Shown in pieces: positions 44,388 to 52,063 of a DNA stretch of 64,000 nucleotides. The position numbers and the translations under genes were made by a program. The stretch comes from an uncultured beta proteobacterium (lineage in GTDB: Bacteria > Pseudomonadota > Gammaproteobacteria > Burkholderiales > Burkholderiaceae_A). The notes under the pieces were generated by a model. It did not search any database. It was given only the letters and a program-made list of their open reading frames with translations, and was not told the DNA's origin. Location: NCBI GenBank assembly GCA_902625535.1, contig CACOBT010000002.1, forward strand, positions 1-64,000, read 5' to 3'. Position 1 is the first letter of the stretch, and each line of letters opens with the position of its first letter.

Positions 44388-45586
44388 TATGAATCCATCG
44401 CTTCATCTAAATCCGAAATAAGGTCACTATAATCCTCCAAACCAATCGATAATCTGATTAGCCCGTTAGTTATGCCGGCTAATTTTTTTGTTTTTGCGTC
44501 GACTTTTGCATGCGTCGTTGTTGCCGGGTGTGTTACCGTAGACCTTGTATCACCTAAATTACCCGTTCTCGAGAATAATGTCATATTATCGATAATTCTC
44601 CATGCCCTGGTGAGCGCAGAATTGCTTGTAGGATGGTTTAACTCGAAAGAAATCAATGCACCTCCAGATTTCTGTTGTGACATAGCTAGTTCGTATTGTG
44701 GGTGACATTTGAGGCCTGGATAGTATACGGAGCTGACTCGTTTATCAACAGATAGCCACTCTGCTATTTTTTCTGATGATTGCGAGTGTTGGTTCATTCT
44801 TATGCTGAGCGTTTCCAATGACTTGAATAGTAGCCAGCAGTTAAATGGACTAAGGCTGAAACCGCAAAATCGCATTGTTTTCTTTAGTTCATCAATTAAT
44901 TTTTTGTTTCCGGCTATGACTCCACCTAGCGACCTTCCTTGCCCGTCGATAAACTTTGTTGCTGAATGTAGAGATAAATCAATACCAAATTTCAAAGGGT
45001 TTTGTAGAGCTGGAGTGCAAAGACAATTATCTACGATGGAAATGATACCGGCATTCGATGCAATCGCTGATATTTTCTTAAGGTCAGCTATCTCATTTAA
45101 CGGGTTTGATGGTGATTCGAGAAATATCAGTTTTGTATTTTTTTTTAATTTCCTTTCCCAATCAGCAATATCTGTTAAACGAGCATAATCAACTCCAATG
45201 TTAAATTTTTTGAGCATAGTCTCAAACAATTGAATGGTCGCCCCAAATAGACTCGGTGTGGCTAAAATTCGATCTCCGGATTTCAAGAAAGTCATGCAAG
45301 TAAGCATGATGGCCCCCATACCAGTCGAAGTAGCGCAACCGGCTTCTGCGCCCTCCAGGGAAGCTAATCTTTCTTCAAACATTTCAGTGTTGGGGTTTGT
45401 AAATCTAGAATAGATCAATCCTTCCTGATCTCCAGAAAATTTCTGAGCAGCCTCCTCAGCAGTATCGAAAACAAAGCTAGAAGTTTGGTATATTGCCTCA
45501 GAGTGCTCACCAAAAAAAGAACGCTTTGTTCCATTGCGAACAGCTCTTGTAGAAAACGAATTCTTTTTTTTCTTGTTCTTTGCCAT
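44387..45586 (-). CDS. metZ: O-succinylhomoserine sulfhydrylase
   Basis: PLP enzyme that makes homocysteine directly from O-succinylhomoserine and sulfide, bypassing cystathionine. The PLP Lys211 lies in 'LHSATKFIDGQGRSLGG', and 'GEHSEAIYQTSSFVFDTAEEAA' and 'IYSRFTNPN' are typical of MetZ rather than MetB or MetY. The 399 residues are normal. The N-terminus (MAKNKKKKN) is unusually lysine-rich. It runs into the AI-2E permease gene with a 1-nt overlap. Confidence 0.92.
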   Translation of the reverse strand: MAKNKKKKNSFSTRAVRNGTKRSFFGEHSEAIYQTSSFVFDTAEEAAQKFSGDQEGLIYSRFTNPNTEMFEERLASLEGAEAGCATSTGMGAIMLTCMTFLKSGDRILATPSLFGATIQLFETMLKKFNIGVDYARLTDIADWERKLKKNTKLIFLESPSNPLNEIADLKKISAIASNAGIISIVDNCLCTPALQNPLKFGIDLSLHSATKFIDGQGRSLGGVIAGNKKLIDELKKTMRFCGFSLSPFNCWLLFKSLETLSIRMNQHSQSSEKIAEWLSVDKRVSSVYYPGLKCHPQYELAMSQQKSGGALISFELNHPTSNSALTRAWRIIDNMTLFSRTGNLGDTRSTVTHPATTTHAKVDAKTKKLAGITNGLIRLSIGLEDYSDLISDLDEAMDS

Positions 45587-45726
45587 GATCTTTTCTGTTA
45601 ATTTATACTTAATATTTTTTAATTTACCCCGTAGAGTATTCCGTTTAAAAGGGTTATGCTACATCGTGTGCGTATTTTACAATTATAACTCTATCAAAAT
45701 GAAAATTTATTCTTTGGTTTTATTCT

Positions 45727-47085
45727 ATGGCAACTGATATTTTGTCACTCAGCTTATTATATAGCGTAACATTCATACTTTTGACTGCTGGATTTATTAT
45801 AGCTGGATACAAATTATACATTAGGTTCCAACAAAAGGACCGAGAAACGATCGACTTGAATTTCGAATTGGAAAGAACTAAGGCTAAACTCGAGAAGCTA
45901 AATGAGTCGGAATTGAAAAACGCATTGTTAGAAAAAAAATTACAGGAATCAAAAACCGAAAATCAAATTCTGGAAAAAGAGCTAATTGTTTTTAAAACCA
46001 GGGTAAGTTCCCTCCAGGAAAAGTCTGATTTTTTTCAAGAAGCAACGGCACGATTAGAAGTCAACTTTAAAAATCTTGCATCTCAACTATTTGAAGAAAA
46101 AACTCGTCTTTTCAAAGAAACTAATAATTCTCAGATTGAGAGTCTTTTAAAGCCATTCAAAGAAAGACTTGTGGAATTTGAAACCTCGATAAACGTAATG
46201 CACAAGAAAGCTAGTGATGACAAATTAATTCTTAGTAAGGAAATTGAAGGTTTAAAAGAGCTTAATTACAGTATGAATGAGGAGGCAAAAAAGCTAACGA
46301 AAGCGTTGAGTCATGAGGCAAAAATCAAGGGAAACTGGGGCGAGCTCATTTTGGAAAAAATCCTAGAGGGTAGCGGTTTACGACCGGGTAAGGATTTTAA
46401 GAGAGAAGTTGTTTTTCGAACTGACGAGGGTACACGGAGGCCAGACGTAATTATTTATCTTCCGAAAGGAAGGCATATTGTTGTTGATTCTAAAGTTTCT
46501 TTGAATGCTTATTTAAAGTTTGTAAATAGTGATTCGAAATCCGAAAAGGGCTTTGCTTTGAAAGAACTTACGCATACTATTAATGCCAGAGTTAAGGAAC
46601 TATCGGAAAGGGAGTATTTTGATCTTCCTGGGTTAAAAACTCCAGAATTGGTGCTTCTATTTTTACCAAACGAGGCAGCGTTTATAGAGGTTTTTAGAGA
46701 TGACGAGGGAATTGTACAACGCTCAATGAGCAGTAATGTCTTAATAACGGGCCCCTCCACTTTTCTCGCTAGTTTAAATATTATTCGACAGGTTTGGAGT
46801 TTTGAGGAACAAAATGATCGGACGATGGAATTGATTAACAGAGCGAGAAAAATTTATAAAAAATGTATGGGTTTTGTTGGAAACATGGAGGACGTCGGGA
46901 AACATATAGATAAGGCAAAAGATGCACACTGCATAGCATACAGTCAGTTATCTCATGGCAAAGGTAATTTAGTCAGTCAGCTTGAGGGAATGGAGAGAAT
47001 TGGTCTATCTGTGCAAAAGCAGCGATCTCCTTCGACATTAGCTACGCAAATAGGAGATGATGGTCATGAGGATAAGTCGGAATAA
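45727..47085 (+). CDS. rmuC: DNA recombination protein RmuC
   Basis: 452 residues: an N-terminal membrane helix (about 9-29), a long coiled coil (about 35-200) and the RmuC nuclease-like domain ('GNWGELILEKILEGSGLRPGKDF' through 'VDSKVSLNAYLKF', about 205-380). RmuC limits inversions at short repeats in E. coli. A 12-codon frame at 45700-45738 overlaps the start, but nothing supports its use. The gene converges on the CYTH protein gene (7-nt gap). Confidence 0.94.
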   Translation: MATDILSLSLLYSVTFILLTAGFIIAGYKLYIRFQQKDRETIDLNFELERTKAKLEKLNESELKNALLEKKLQESKTENQILEKELIVFKTRVSSLQEKSDFFQEATARLEVNFKNLASQLFEEKTRLFKETNNSQIESLLKPFKERLVEFETSINVMHKKASDDKLILSKEIEGLKELNYSMNEEAKKLTKALSHEAKIKGNWGELILEKILEGSGLRPGKDFKREVVFRTDEGTRRPDVIIYLPKGRHIVVDSKVSLNAYLKFVNSDSKSEKGFALKELTHTINARVKELSEREYFDLPGLKTPELVLLFLPNEAAFIEVFRDDEGIVQRSMSSNVLITGPSTFLASLNIIRQVWSFEEQNDRTMELINRARKIYKKCMGFVGNMEDVGKHIDKAKDAHCIAYSQLSHGKGNLVSQLEGMERIGLSVQKQRSPSTLATQIGDDGHEDKSE

Positions 47086-47092
47086 GGAATTA

Positions 47093-48151
47093 TTAATGAA
47101 GGTTTAAAAACTTATTTAAAGTTTTTATCACTTTATATAGGGACAGAATCATGTTCGCCTGTGATTCATAAATGCTTGTGGCATCAGGGGGCAAAAGAAT
47201 AGTTTTTTGCGTTAATTTTTTTTCTCGTGGCGACAAAGTTATCTTCGCCTCCAGCGTTTTCATATGTTTTACAAACGTTCGCATTTGTTTTCTTTCGAGC
47301 ATAACACTAGATGTACAAAGTAAAAAAAAAATTCTTTTTATTTTAGAAAGTGAATTTCTTAAGGAATTGCTGCCTGATTTCCCCGCGCTTTCACAGTAAA
47401 GGGATGATGTGTATACAAAATTTGTAACATTATCCAAAAATACCGTCTTGATTCTTCGAAATGGAAGAGCATCGCTACCTTTTTTCTTTTTAAAAGAAGG
47501 AGAGATCAAATACCAGTTTTCTGTCAGCTCAAGTCCTCGCAAGGCTTTAGATTTCCCTTGAAAAAAAGTTCTGGGCAGTTGCTTCCAAATAATCTCAAAG
47601 AACTCAAGTAGGTATTCTTTTTTATCGTGAACAGATTCTATTTCGAGTTCATTAATAGTTGCTTTCCTATCATTACAAATGATTTCTCCTTCATCATAAC
47701 AAATCTCAAAAGTTGAATCCTTGTACAAAACTAACCACTTTGTTCTAAAAATATCTGTTTTAAAGATCTTTTTGCTTCTAGACATTGTGTGGGTGAATCG
47801 TAACATCTGCGGTATAAAGCTTTTTTCTTTTAATTCTTTCTCGGTTGGAAAATCAGGATAATTCTCTGTAGTAAATGGTAGGATATTTTTATCATGGACA
47901 ACAGTGTTCCATTCAAGACTGTTCCCATGTCCTTTGTCAATTTTTAGCTCAAGCAAGCCTTTTTCGTTCTCGATACGACTTCTTAAGGCAATACCGTTTG
48001 TTAAAAAAGTATAATCGCTATCATCAAAATATTGCGTTTGTATTTTATTTTTGTAAATCAAGGGTGTACACAGGCAACTTATGTTTGTTAATATTTCCAG
48101 TGAAAGGTTGCCGCAGAGTCTTAACTCTTTTTCGGTAAATGGTTTTGTCAT
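47093..48151 (-). CDS. CYTH-domain protein, YgiF-like, with divergent C-terminus
   Basis: 352 residues. The N-terminal half looks like a CYTH triphosphate tunnel enzyme: 'EKELRL' near the start fits the ExExK/R signature, 'QTQYFDDSDYTFLTNGIALRSRIEN' follows the family's 'YYDTPD...GxALRxR' block, and 'INELEIE' is the later acidic pair. YgiF-type enzymes are inorganic triphosphatases with a C-terminal CHAD domain; here the C-terminal half is helical and basic but lacks a recognisable CHAD histidine pattern. The ATG at 48151 is preferred over a TTG at 48163. Confidence 0.72.
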   Translation of the reverse strand: MTKPFTEKELRLCGNLSLEILTNISCLCTPLIYKNKIQTQYFDDSDYTFLTNGIALRSRIENEKGLLELKIDKGHGNSLEWNTVVHDKNILPFTTENYPDFPTEKELKEKSFIPQMLRFTHTMSRSKKIFKTDIFRTKWLVLYKDSTFEICYDEGEIICNDRKATINELEIESVHDKKEYLLEFFEIIWKQLPRTFFQGKSKALRGLELTENWYLISPSFKKKKGSDALPFRRIKTVFLDNVTNFVYTSSLYCESAGKSGSNSLRNSLSKIKRIFFLLCTSSVMLERKQMRTFVKHMKTLEAKITLSPREKKLTQKTILLPPDATSIYESQANMILSLYKVIKTLNKFLNLH

Positions 48152-48193
48152 GTGAGCATTCAATTGTTGAAACAGCAGGATATTATTTGGAAT

Positions 48194-48577
48194 ATGAATT
48201 ATATTAGAAAAGTCATGTTTTTACTCGTTTACCTTTTTTTTTTAAAGACAGGGTTTTGTGAGTGGGTACAGGTCAGCAAATCGGAGAAAGGAGCATATTA
48301 TGTTGATCCAGGAAGTGTGCTTTTGATTGATGAGGAGGTAAAGAGTGTCTGGGTTCTCATAAATCTCAAGCAAACAGAAGATAAAGTAAAATCCCGCCAG
48401 TTGAAATTAGAGATGGACTGCCTTTCCGAAGAAATTAGAATTAAGTCACTATACTCTTATAGTGGCTTTTTTTTAGGAGGCATCCCTATAAAAAATTACT
48501 ACAAAACTGAGGAATGGAGATCAATTGAAACTGATACGGATTTGAAAGTCGTTTATACACGTTTTTGTGATAAGTAA
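48194..48577 (+). CDS. Exported adhesin-E-like protein
   Basis: 127 residues with a signal peptide (MFLLVYLFFLKTGFC, mature at EWVQVSK). The domain shows 'GAYYVDPGSVLL', 'VKSVWVLINLKQ', 'EMDCLSEEIRIKSLYSYSG' and a C-terminal Cys ('RFCDK'), the same Trp-Asp-Cys-Cys pattern as at 42-43 kb. The start is the ATG at 48194, after which the basic 'NYIRK' and hydrophobic core follow. A terminator-like hairpin lies inside the gene. It converges on the tupC-like gene, 2 nt away. Confidence 0.75.
   Translation: MNYIRKVMFLLVYLFFLKTGFCEWVQVSKSEKGAYYVDPGSVLLIDEEVKSVWVLINLKQTEDKVKSRQLKLEMDCLSEEIRIKSLYSYSGFFLGGIPIKNYYKTEEWRSIETDTDLKVVYTRFCDK
48444..48474 (+). terminator. Terminator-like hairpin inside a coding region
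   Basis: CACTATA (48447-48453), loop CTCT and TATAGTG (48458-48464) form a seven-pair stem, extended by T-G, G-C and A-T pairs, and followed by eight T (48467-48474). This is the layout of an intrinsic terminator, but the stem is AU-rich and it falls in the middle of the adhesin-E-like gene at 48194-48577 (codons for LYSYSGFF). Confidence 0.45.
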
Positions 48578-48579
48578 AT

Positions 48580-49290
48580 TTATAGTGAATAGGTTAGAAA
48601 TTCACTAATTTGGGAATCATTTACATTCGTAAAAAAAAGATCCGCAGGTTGCTGAACTATTAACTGTCCTTTGGCCATAAAAAGAATTTCCCCGTTTAAT
48701 CGTTTAGCCTGATCAATATTGTGAGTGGACATAATAATCTGCGTTCCGTTCGCTGATATATGTTGGATGAGGTCCTCTATTTCTCTGGTGTAGTATGGAT
48801 CGATATTCGAAGTGGGTTCATCTAAGAATAATACCTCTGGTTTCAGCAAACATGCTCTGATGATCGCTAGTTTTTGTTGTTCGCCTTGGGAGAGTTTTGG
48901 CGCATAAACATTCGCTTTTTTAGAAAGATTTATTTCGCTTAAAGCTTTTTCAACAAGCTGTTCCTTACTTACAATATTTTTTTCTATAGTGCTTAATGTA
49001 AATAGTAAATTCTCTCTCACCGTTCTTTTGAGCATGATGGGCTTTTGAAAGACCATTGTTTGCCTGACCGAGTATTGAAGCTTAGTTTTATCGGCCCACG
49101 AGACCTCCCCATGAGTGGGTCCAATGAGTCCGTGTGCAACCCGCATAAGTAGTGTTTTTCCAGACCCATTTGCCCCTAATAGGATTCTCGGCACTCCTTT
49201 TTTAATGGTTAAAGTAATATTCTTAAGAAGCATTTCTCCTGCACGTTCAAAACAAACTTGTTTAATGTTCAACGGCAGCATTGATTTCAT
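48580..49290 (-). CDS. tupC: ABC transporter ATPase, tungstate (TupC) type
   Basis: 236-residue ATPase. Walker A 'GANGSGKT' is at about 39-46, signature 'LSQGEQQKLAIIRA' follows, and Walker B 'VLFLDEPTSNID' is intact. The signature LSQGE and short length fit the TupC/WtpC tungstate group. It overlaps the permease stop by one base. It would power uptake of tungstate or molybdate through the adjacent permease; the binding protein is not in the window. Confidence 0.84.
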   Translation of the reverse strand: MKSMLPLNIKQVCFERAGEMLLKNITLTIKKGVPRILLGANGSGKTLLMRVAHGLIGPTHGEVSWADKTKLQYSVRQTMVFQKPIMLKRTVRENLLFTLSTIEKNIVSKEQLVEKALSEINLSKKANVYAPKLSQGEQQKLAIIRACLLKPEVLFLDEPTSNIDPYYTREIEDLIQHISANGTQIIMSTHNIDQAKRLNGEILFMAKGQLIVQQPADLFFTNVNDSQISEFLTYSL

Positions 49291-49973
49291 TATTTGGTTT
49301 CTAAATATTCTTTTATGAAGAATATTACTCCATTCAAGGTAAAAATAATCGAGATTAGGATAATTCCCAACATGATAGCAAAGGAAAGGTCTCCTTTAGA
49401 TGTCTCTAGCGCTATTGCTGTCGTCATCACACGCGTAACCCCATCAATGTTTCCTCCTACTATCATAACTGCTCCGACTTCAGATAATGCCCTGCCTGTT
49501 GCGGCCAAAACAATTGTTACCAACGAAAATTTTACGTCGAGTAATAGCGCGCCTATTATTGTTTTTTTGGGGACACCAAGTGACGTGAGTTGTTCTGAAT
49601 AATCAATCCATACATTCTCAATTATCTGCCTACTCAGTCCGGTCACAATAGGAGTAATCAATATTGTTTGAGCAATTATCATAGCCGAGGGCGTGAATAA
49701 AATTCCGAAAGAACCGAGTGGTCCAGCTCTAGAAAGTAAAAGATAAATCAGCAAACCAACAACAACTGGAGGGAGGCCCATTAGAGTGTTCAACAATATA
49801 ATTGTCAATCTCTTCCCATAGAAGCTAGTAGTCGCAATGAACGCAGCCAACGGAAAACCTATCGCACTAGCAAAAAAAACAGAGCATAGGCTAACTTGCA
49901 AGCTAAGTTTTACCGTTTCATAGAGTGCAATGTTATTAATCTGACTGAAAAATGCTTCGATAAATCCGTACAT
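49290..49973 (-). CDS. tupB: ABC transporter permease, tungstate (TupB) type
   Basis: 227-residue permease with about six helices. 'LMGLPPVVVGLLIYLLLSRAGPLG' and 'GRALSEVGAVMIVGGNIDG' with 'TRVMTTAIALETSKGDLSFA' are typical of TupB. It is the first gene of the tupBC pair. The usual order is tupA-tupB-tupC, but upstream (49974-51375) I find no binding-protein gene on either strand. Confidence 0.88.
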   Translation of the reverse strand: MYGFIEAFFSQINNIALYETVKLSLQVSLCSVFFASAIGFPLAAFIATTSFYGKRLTIILLNTLMGLPPVVVGLLIYLLLSRAGPLGSFGILFTPSAMIIAQTILITPIVTGLSRQIIENVWIDYSEQLTSLGVPKKTIIGALLLDVKFSLVTIVLAATGRALSEVGAVMIVGGNIDGVTRVMTTAIALETSKGDLSFAIMLGIILISIIFTLNGVIFFIKEYLETK

Positions 49974-51375
49974 ATACTCAATTTCCCTATATGTTGATCA
50001 AATCCCAAAGTGTTTTTAAGGTCCTCAGTTAATTTTTCCATCCAATATTCATCTAACCGTCGGTATTTGATTTTAGTGAGCAATACAGCTTAGATTCATA
50101 AATAATATAAAATTGCGTTTGTCTAGTTTTATATAACAAGCTTTTAAGCTCATTATTCCCCTGGGTTTTTTGTTTCAGTGCGGAAAATGTTCCAGCCGAA
50201 CTTAAGCAAAAGTTTTTTTTCCAGCAATTTAGTTTCATCCTTATACTTTAAATCGAAAACACATTTCTTCAAAAGTATGTTGATTTTTAATCCCTAGTGT
50301 AAATTACTGAGGGACTGGGAAACAACTTTCTTGCATCAGTGTCCGAAGAATCTTTTAAAGAATCACGTATTTTCCGAAGCAATTTAAGAACATTTTTATT
50401 AATTTTCGTAATATTTTTAGCGAGTTTTTCTTTTTTAAACAACCATTAATCCCTAGGTAATCTTTTGATTCAAAATTTCATTCAAAGACTGAAAAAAACA
50501 AAAACCTAAGATTTTTTCTATTCATTAAATTTATCAAATTTCGATATCTTCATTGAATTTTGCCTTTTTATTGAAAGAATATCCTTTCGACGGCACGACA
50601 GCATCCTAGTAATTACAGTGGACCTCTCGCAGTCCGTAGGATTCAGAAAATTTCTATTGCTATACTGACATGAACAGTATAAGGCTTTTCTCAATACAAC
50701 GGAGAAGAAGTTTGTATTGGACGTTTTTCCTATCCTTTTTTTTATGATTCATACCGTTTGTGGGAGCAACTGGTTGCTTGTCGAGTAAAAAGCCCTTCAC
50801 TCTTCGTCGCAACGCGTTCTAAACAACTGTCAATGAGCGTGCCATCGTAAAAAGTCGTCGATAAAATAATTGTTTGGAAATATCCCTAATGAATTGATGT
50901 AAATTAATTAATTCTCAACTAACTTCATCAAAGGTTTTTATCCTCCCAGATCATCGAGCGTCTAACTCTGCTTGAATGTGTCAGTTCAAAATATTGCTAG
51001 GTGAATATTGGTAAGGATAATCCAAAGAATCCACTGATGTTGATCTATCTTCCAAAAATCCTTAATTACTGACAGTCTGCGTTTCGGCCTACAATTCCCA
51101 GACCCTGGTTTTTCTGAGAGAACCGTTAAATAATATTATTAGATCTATAATCTATACATTTATGAAAGAGACCGGAAACTTGTCTTGCATTTGCCTAGGA
51201 TTTGTATTTATCATTGAAGCTTATGAGCACTTTGAAACTGGGATTGGATAAGATACTCAATTACGTATTTAAAAGCACTTGCTCTAACTTTGTTAACATT
51301 TACATGATTTAGTGAAAATATTGGCAATAGCGTTTTTCCCGATGGTTTATTTTGCTGAATCGACAATAATAAGTA
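49974..51375. other. 1.4-kb stretch with no convincing gene
   Basis: In a window where gaps are usually under 150 bp, this 1402-bp stretch has stops in all frames and no frame over about 60 codons with family similarity. It contains an 11-base repeat TTAATCCCTAG (near 50287 and 50446), one short signal-peptide-like frame (50717-50788) and no clear RNA gene. I looked on the minus strand for a TupA-like remnant in parts of it and saw none. It may be decayed sequence, a long regulatory region, or hold an unrecognised RNA. Confidence 0.55.
50717..50788 (+). pseudogene. Possible remnant of an adhesin-E-like gene
   Basis: A 23-codon frame reads as a signal-peptide core ending MIHTVCGSNWLLVE before a TAA. 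The hydrophobic stretch, small-residue cut site and following aromatic 'NWLLVE' resemble the starts of the exported family members at 42630, 43029 and 48194 (AQWDLL, AEWLEL, CEWVQV). Downstream sequence shows no further similarity, so this is weak. Confidence 0.2.
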
Positions 51376-51753
51376 ATGAATTATTCAAAAGAAACTATTT
51401 TTTTGTTTTGTACTTTATTAACGATCTTGCATTTTTCGGCACATGCCACCGATCTAAAAGTTCATTTTGGCATCTGTGAGCAGGGTTCTAATTGTGATCG
51501 ATGCATAGATTCTTATGAGTATACTCTGATACCAGATGTAGGCTCTCGTAGAGTTGTCGCGATTGGCTTTGATAAAGGTGGGAAGGCAGTATGGAGGGAG
51601 TACAACGGGTGTCAAATGGAGGATGCGAACAATTGGCGGTGTACGGGTTTTCATGGCGACTACGTGTCTCGAAAATCAACGGTTACTCTGGAAAGTAATG
51701 CCAGGACATACTATCCTCAACGTGGATTGGAGATATGTAACTTTGATGAATAG
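51376..51753 (+). CDS. Exported Cys-rich hypothetical protein
   Basis: 125 residues with a signal peptide (IFLFCTLLTILHFSAHA, mature at TDLKVHF). Six cysteines in the mature part (ICEQ, NCDRC, GCQM, RCTG, ICNF) could form three disulfides, and two Trp-containing beta-like segments surround them. No family recognised. It stands alone after the empty 1.4-kb stretch and before a 310-bp gap leading to a DsbD-family gene, which could act on such a protein; that link is only inference. Confidence 0.65.
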   Translation: MNYSKETIFLFCTLLTILHFSAHATDLKVHFGICEQGSNCDRCIDSYEYTLIPDVGSRRVVAIGFDKGGKAVWREYNGCQMEDANNWRCTGFHGDYVSRKSTVTLESNARTYYPQRGLEICNFDE

Positions 51754-52063
51754 AGCACTTGTTTATCTAAAACTTGCAAATTCGGCCCGATTGGTGGATG
51801 AAATAAACTTCTTATCTTCCCGGTGATAGGGTTTTTAATGGGCCTGTCAATCTCAACGAAAAGTAGCGATGATTTATTGAAGTATACGTATGCGTGCCCA
51901 AAGTTTGCCTTGCCAACTAACTTTCAATTAATGGACTTATGACAGCGATGTCTAAAGGTTTAATCCATCGTTTTCCGAGAAAGGTACTTTTGAGCACGGG
52001 AGAAATCTAAAATTTTAGTGGAAAAATTAAGCGTATGAAGAACTCCATGATACTCGGGGCAAC
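51754..52063. other. 310-bp intergenic region
   Basis: No gene supported. A 34-codon frame from the ATG at 51838 has neither Shine-Dalgarno sequence nor recognisable composition. The region presumably holds the promoter of the DsbD-family gene, but no clear box pair was seen. Confidence 0.4.

Noticed and set aside
45700..45738. Twelve-codon leader frame overlapping the rmuC start
   Set aside because: No Shine-Dalgarno sequence and no composition resembling an attenuator peptide; the overlap is probably chance.
50053..50238. 61-codon minus-strand frame upstream of tupB as a TupA fragment
   Set aside because: No TupA blocks (TSTxxSG, DVxLVHA, or the GxDSGTH-like segment) can be seen in it.
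51554..51826. 90-codon frame overlapping the Cys-rich exported protein
   Set aside because: It lies out of frame over a gene with a clear signal peptide and shows no domain of its own.
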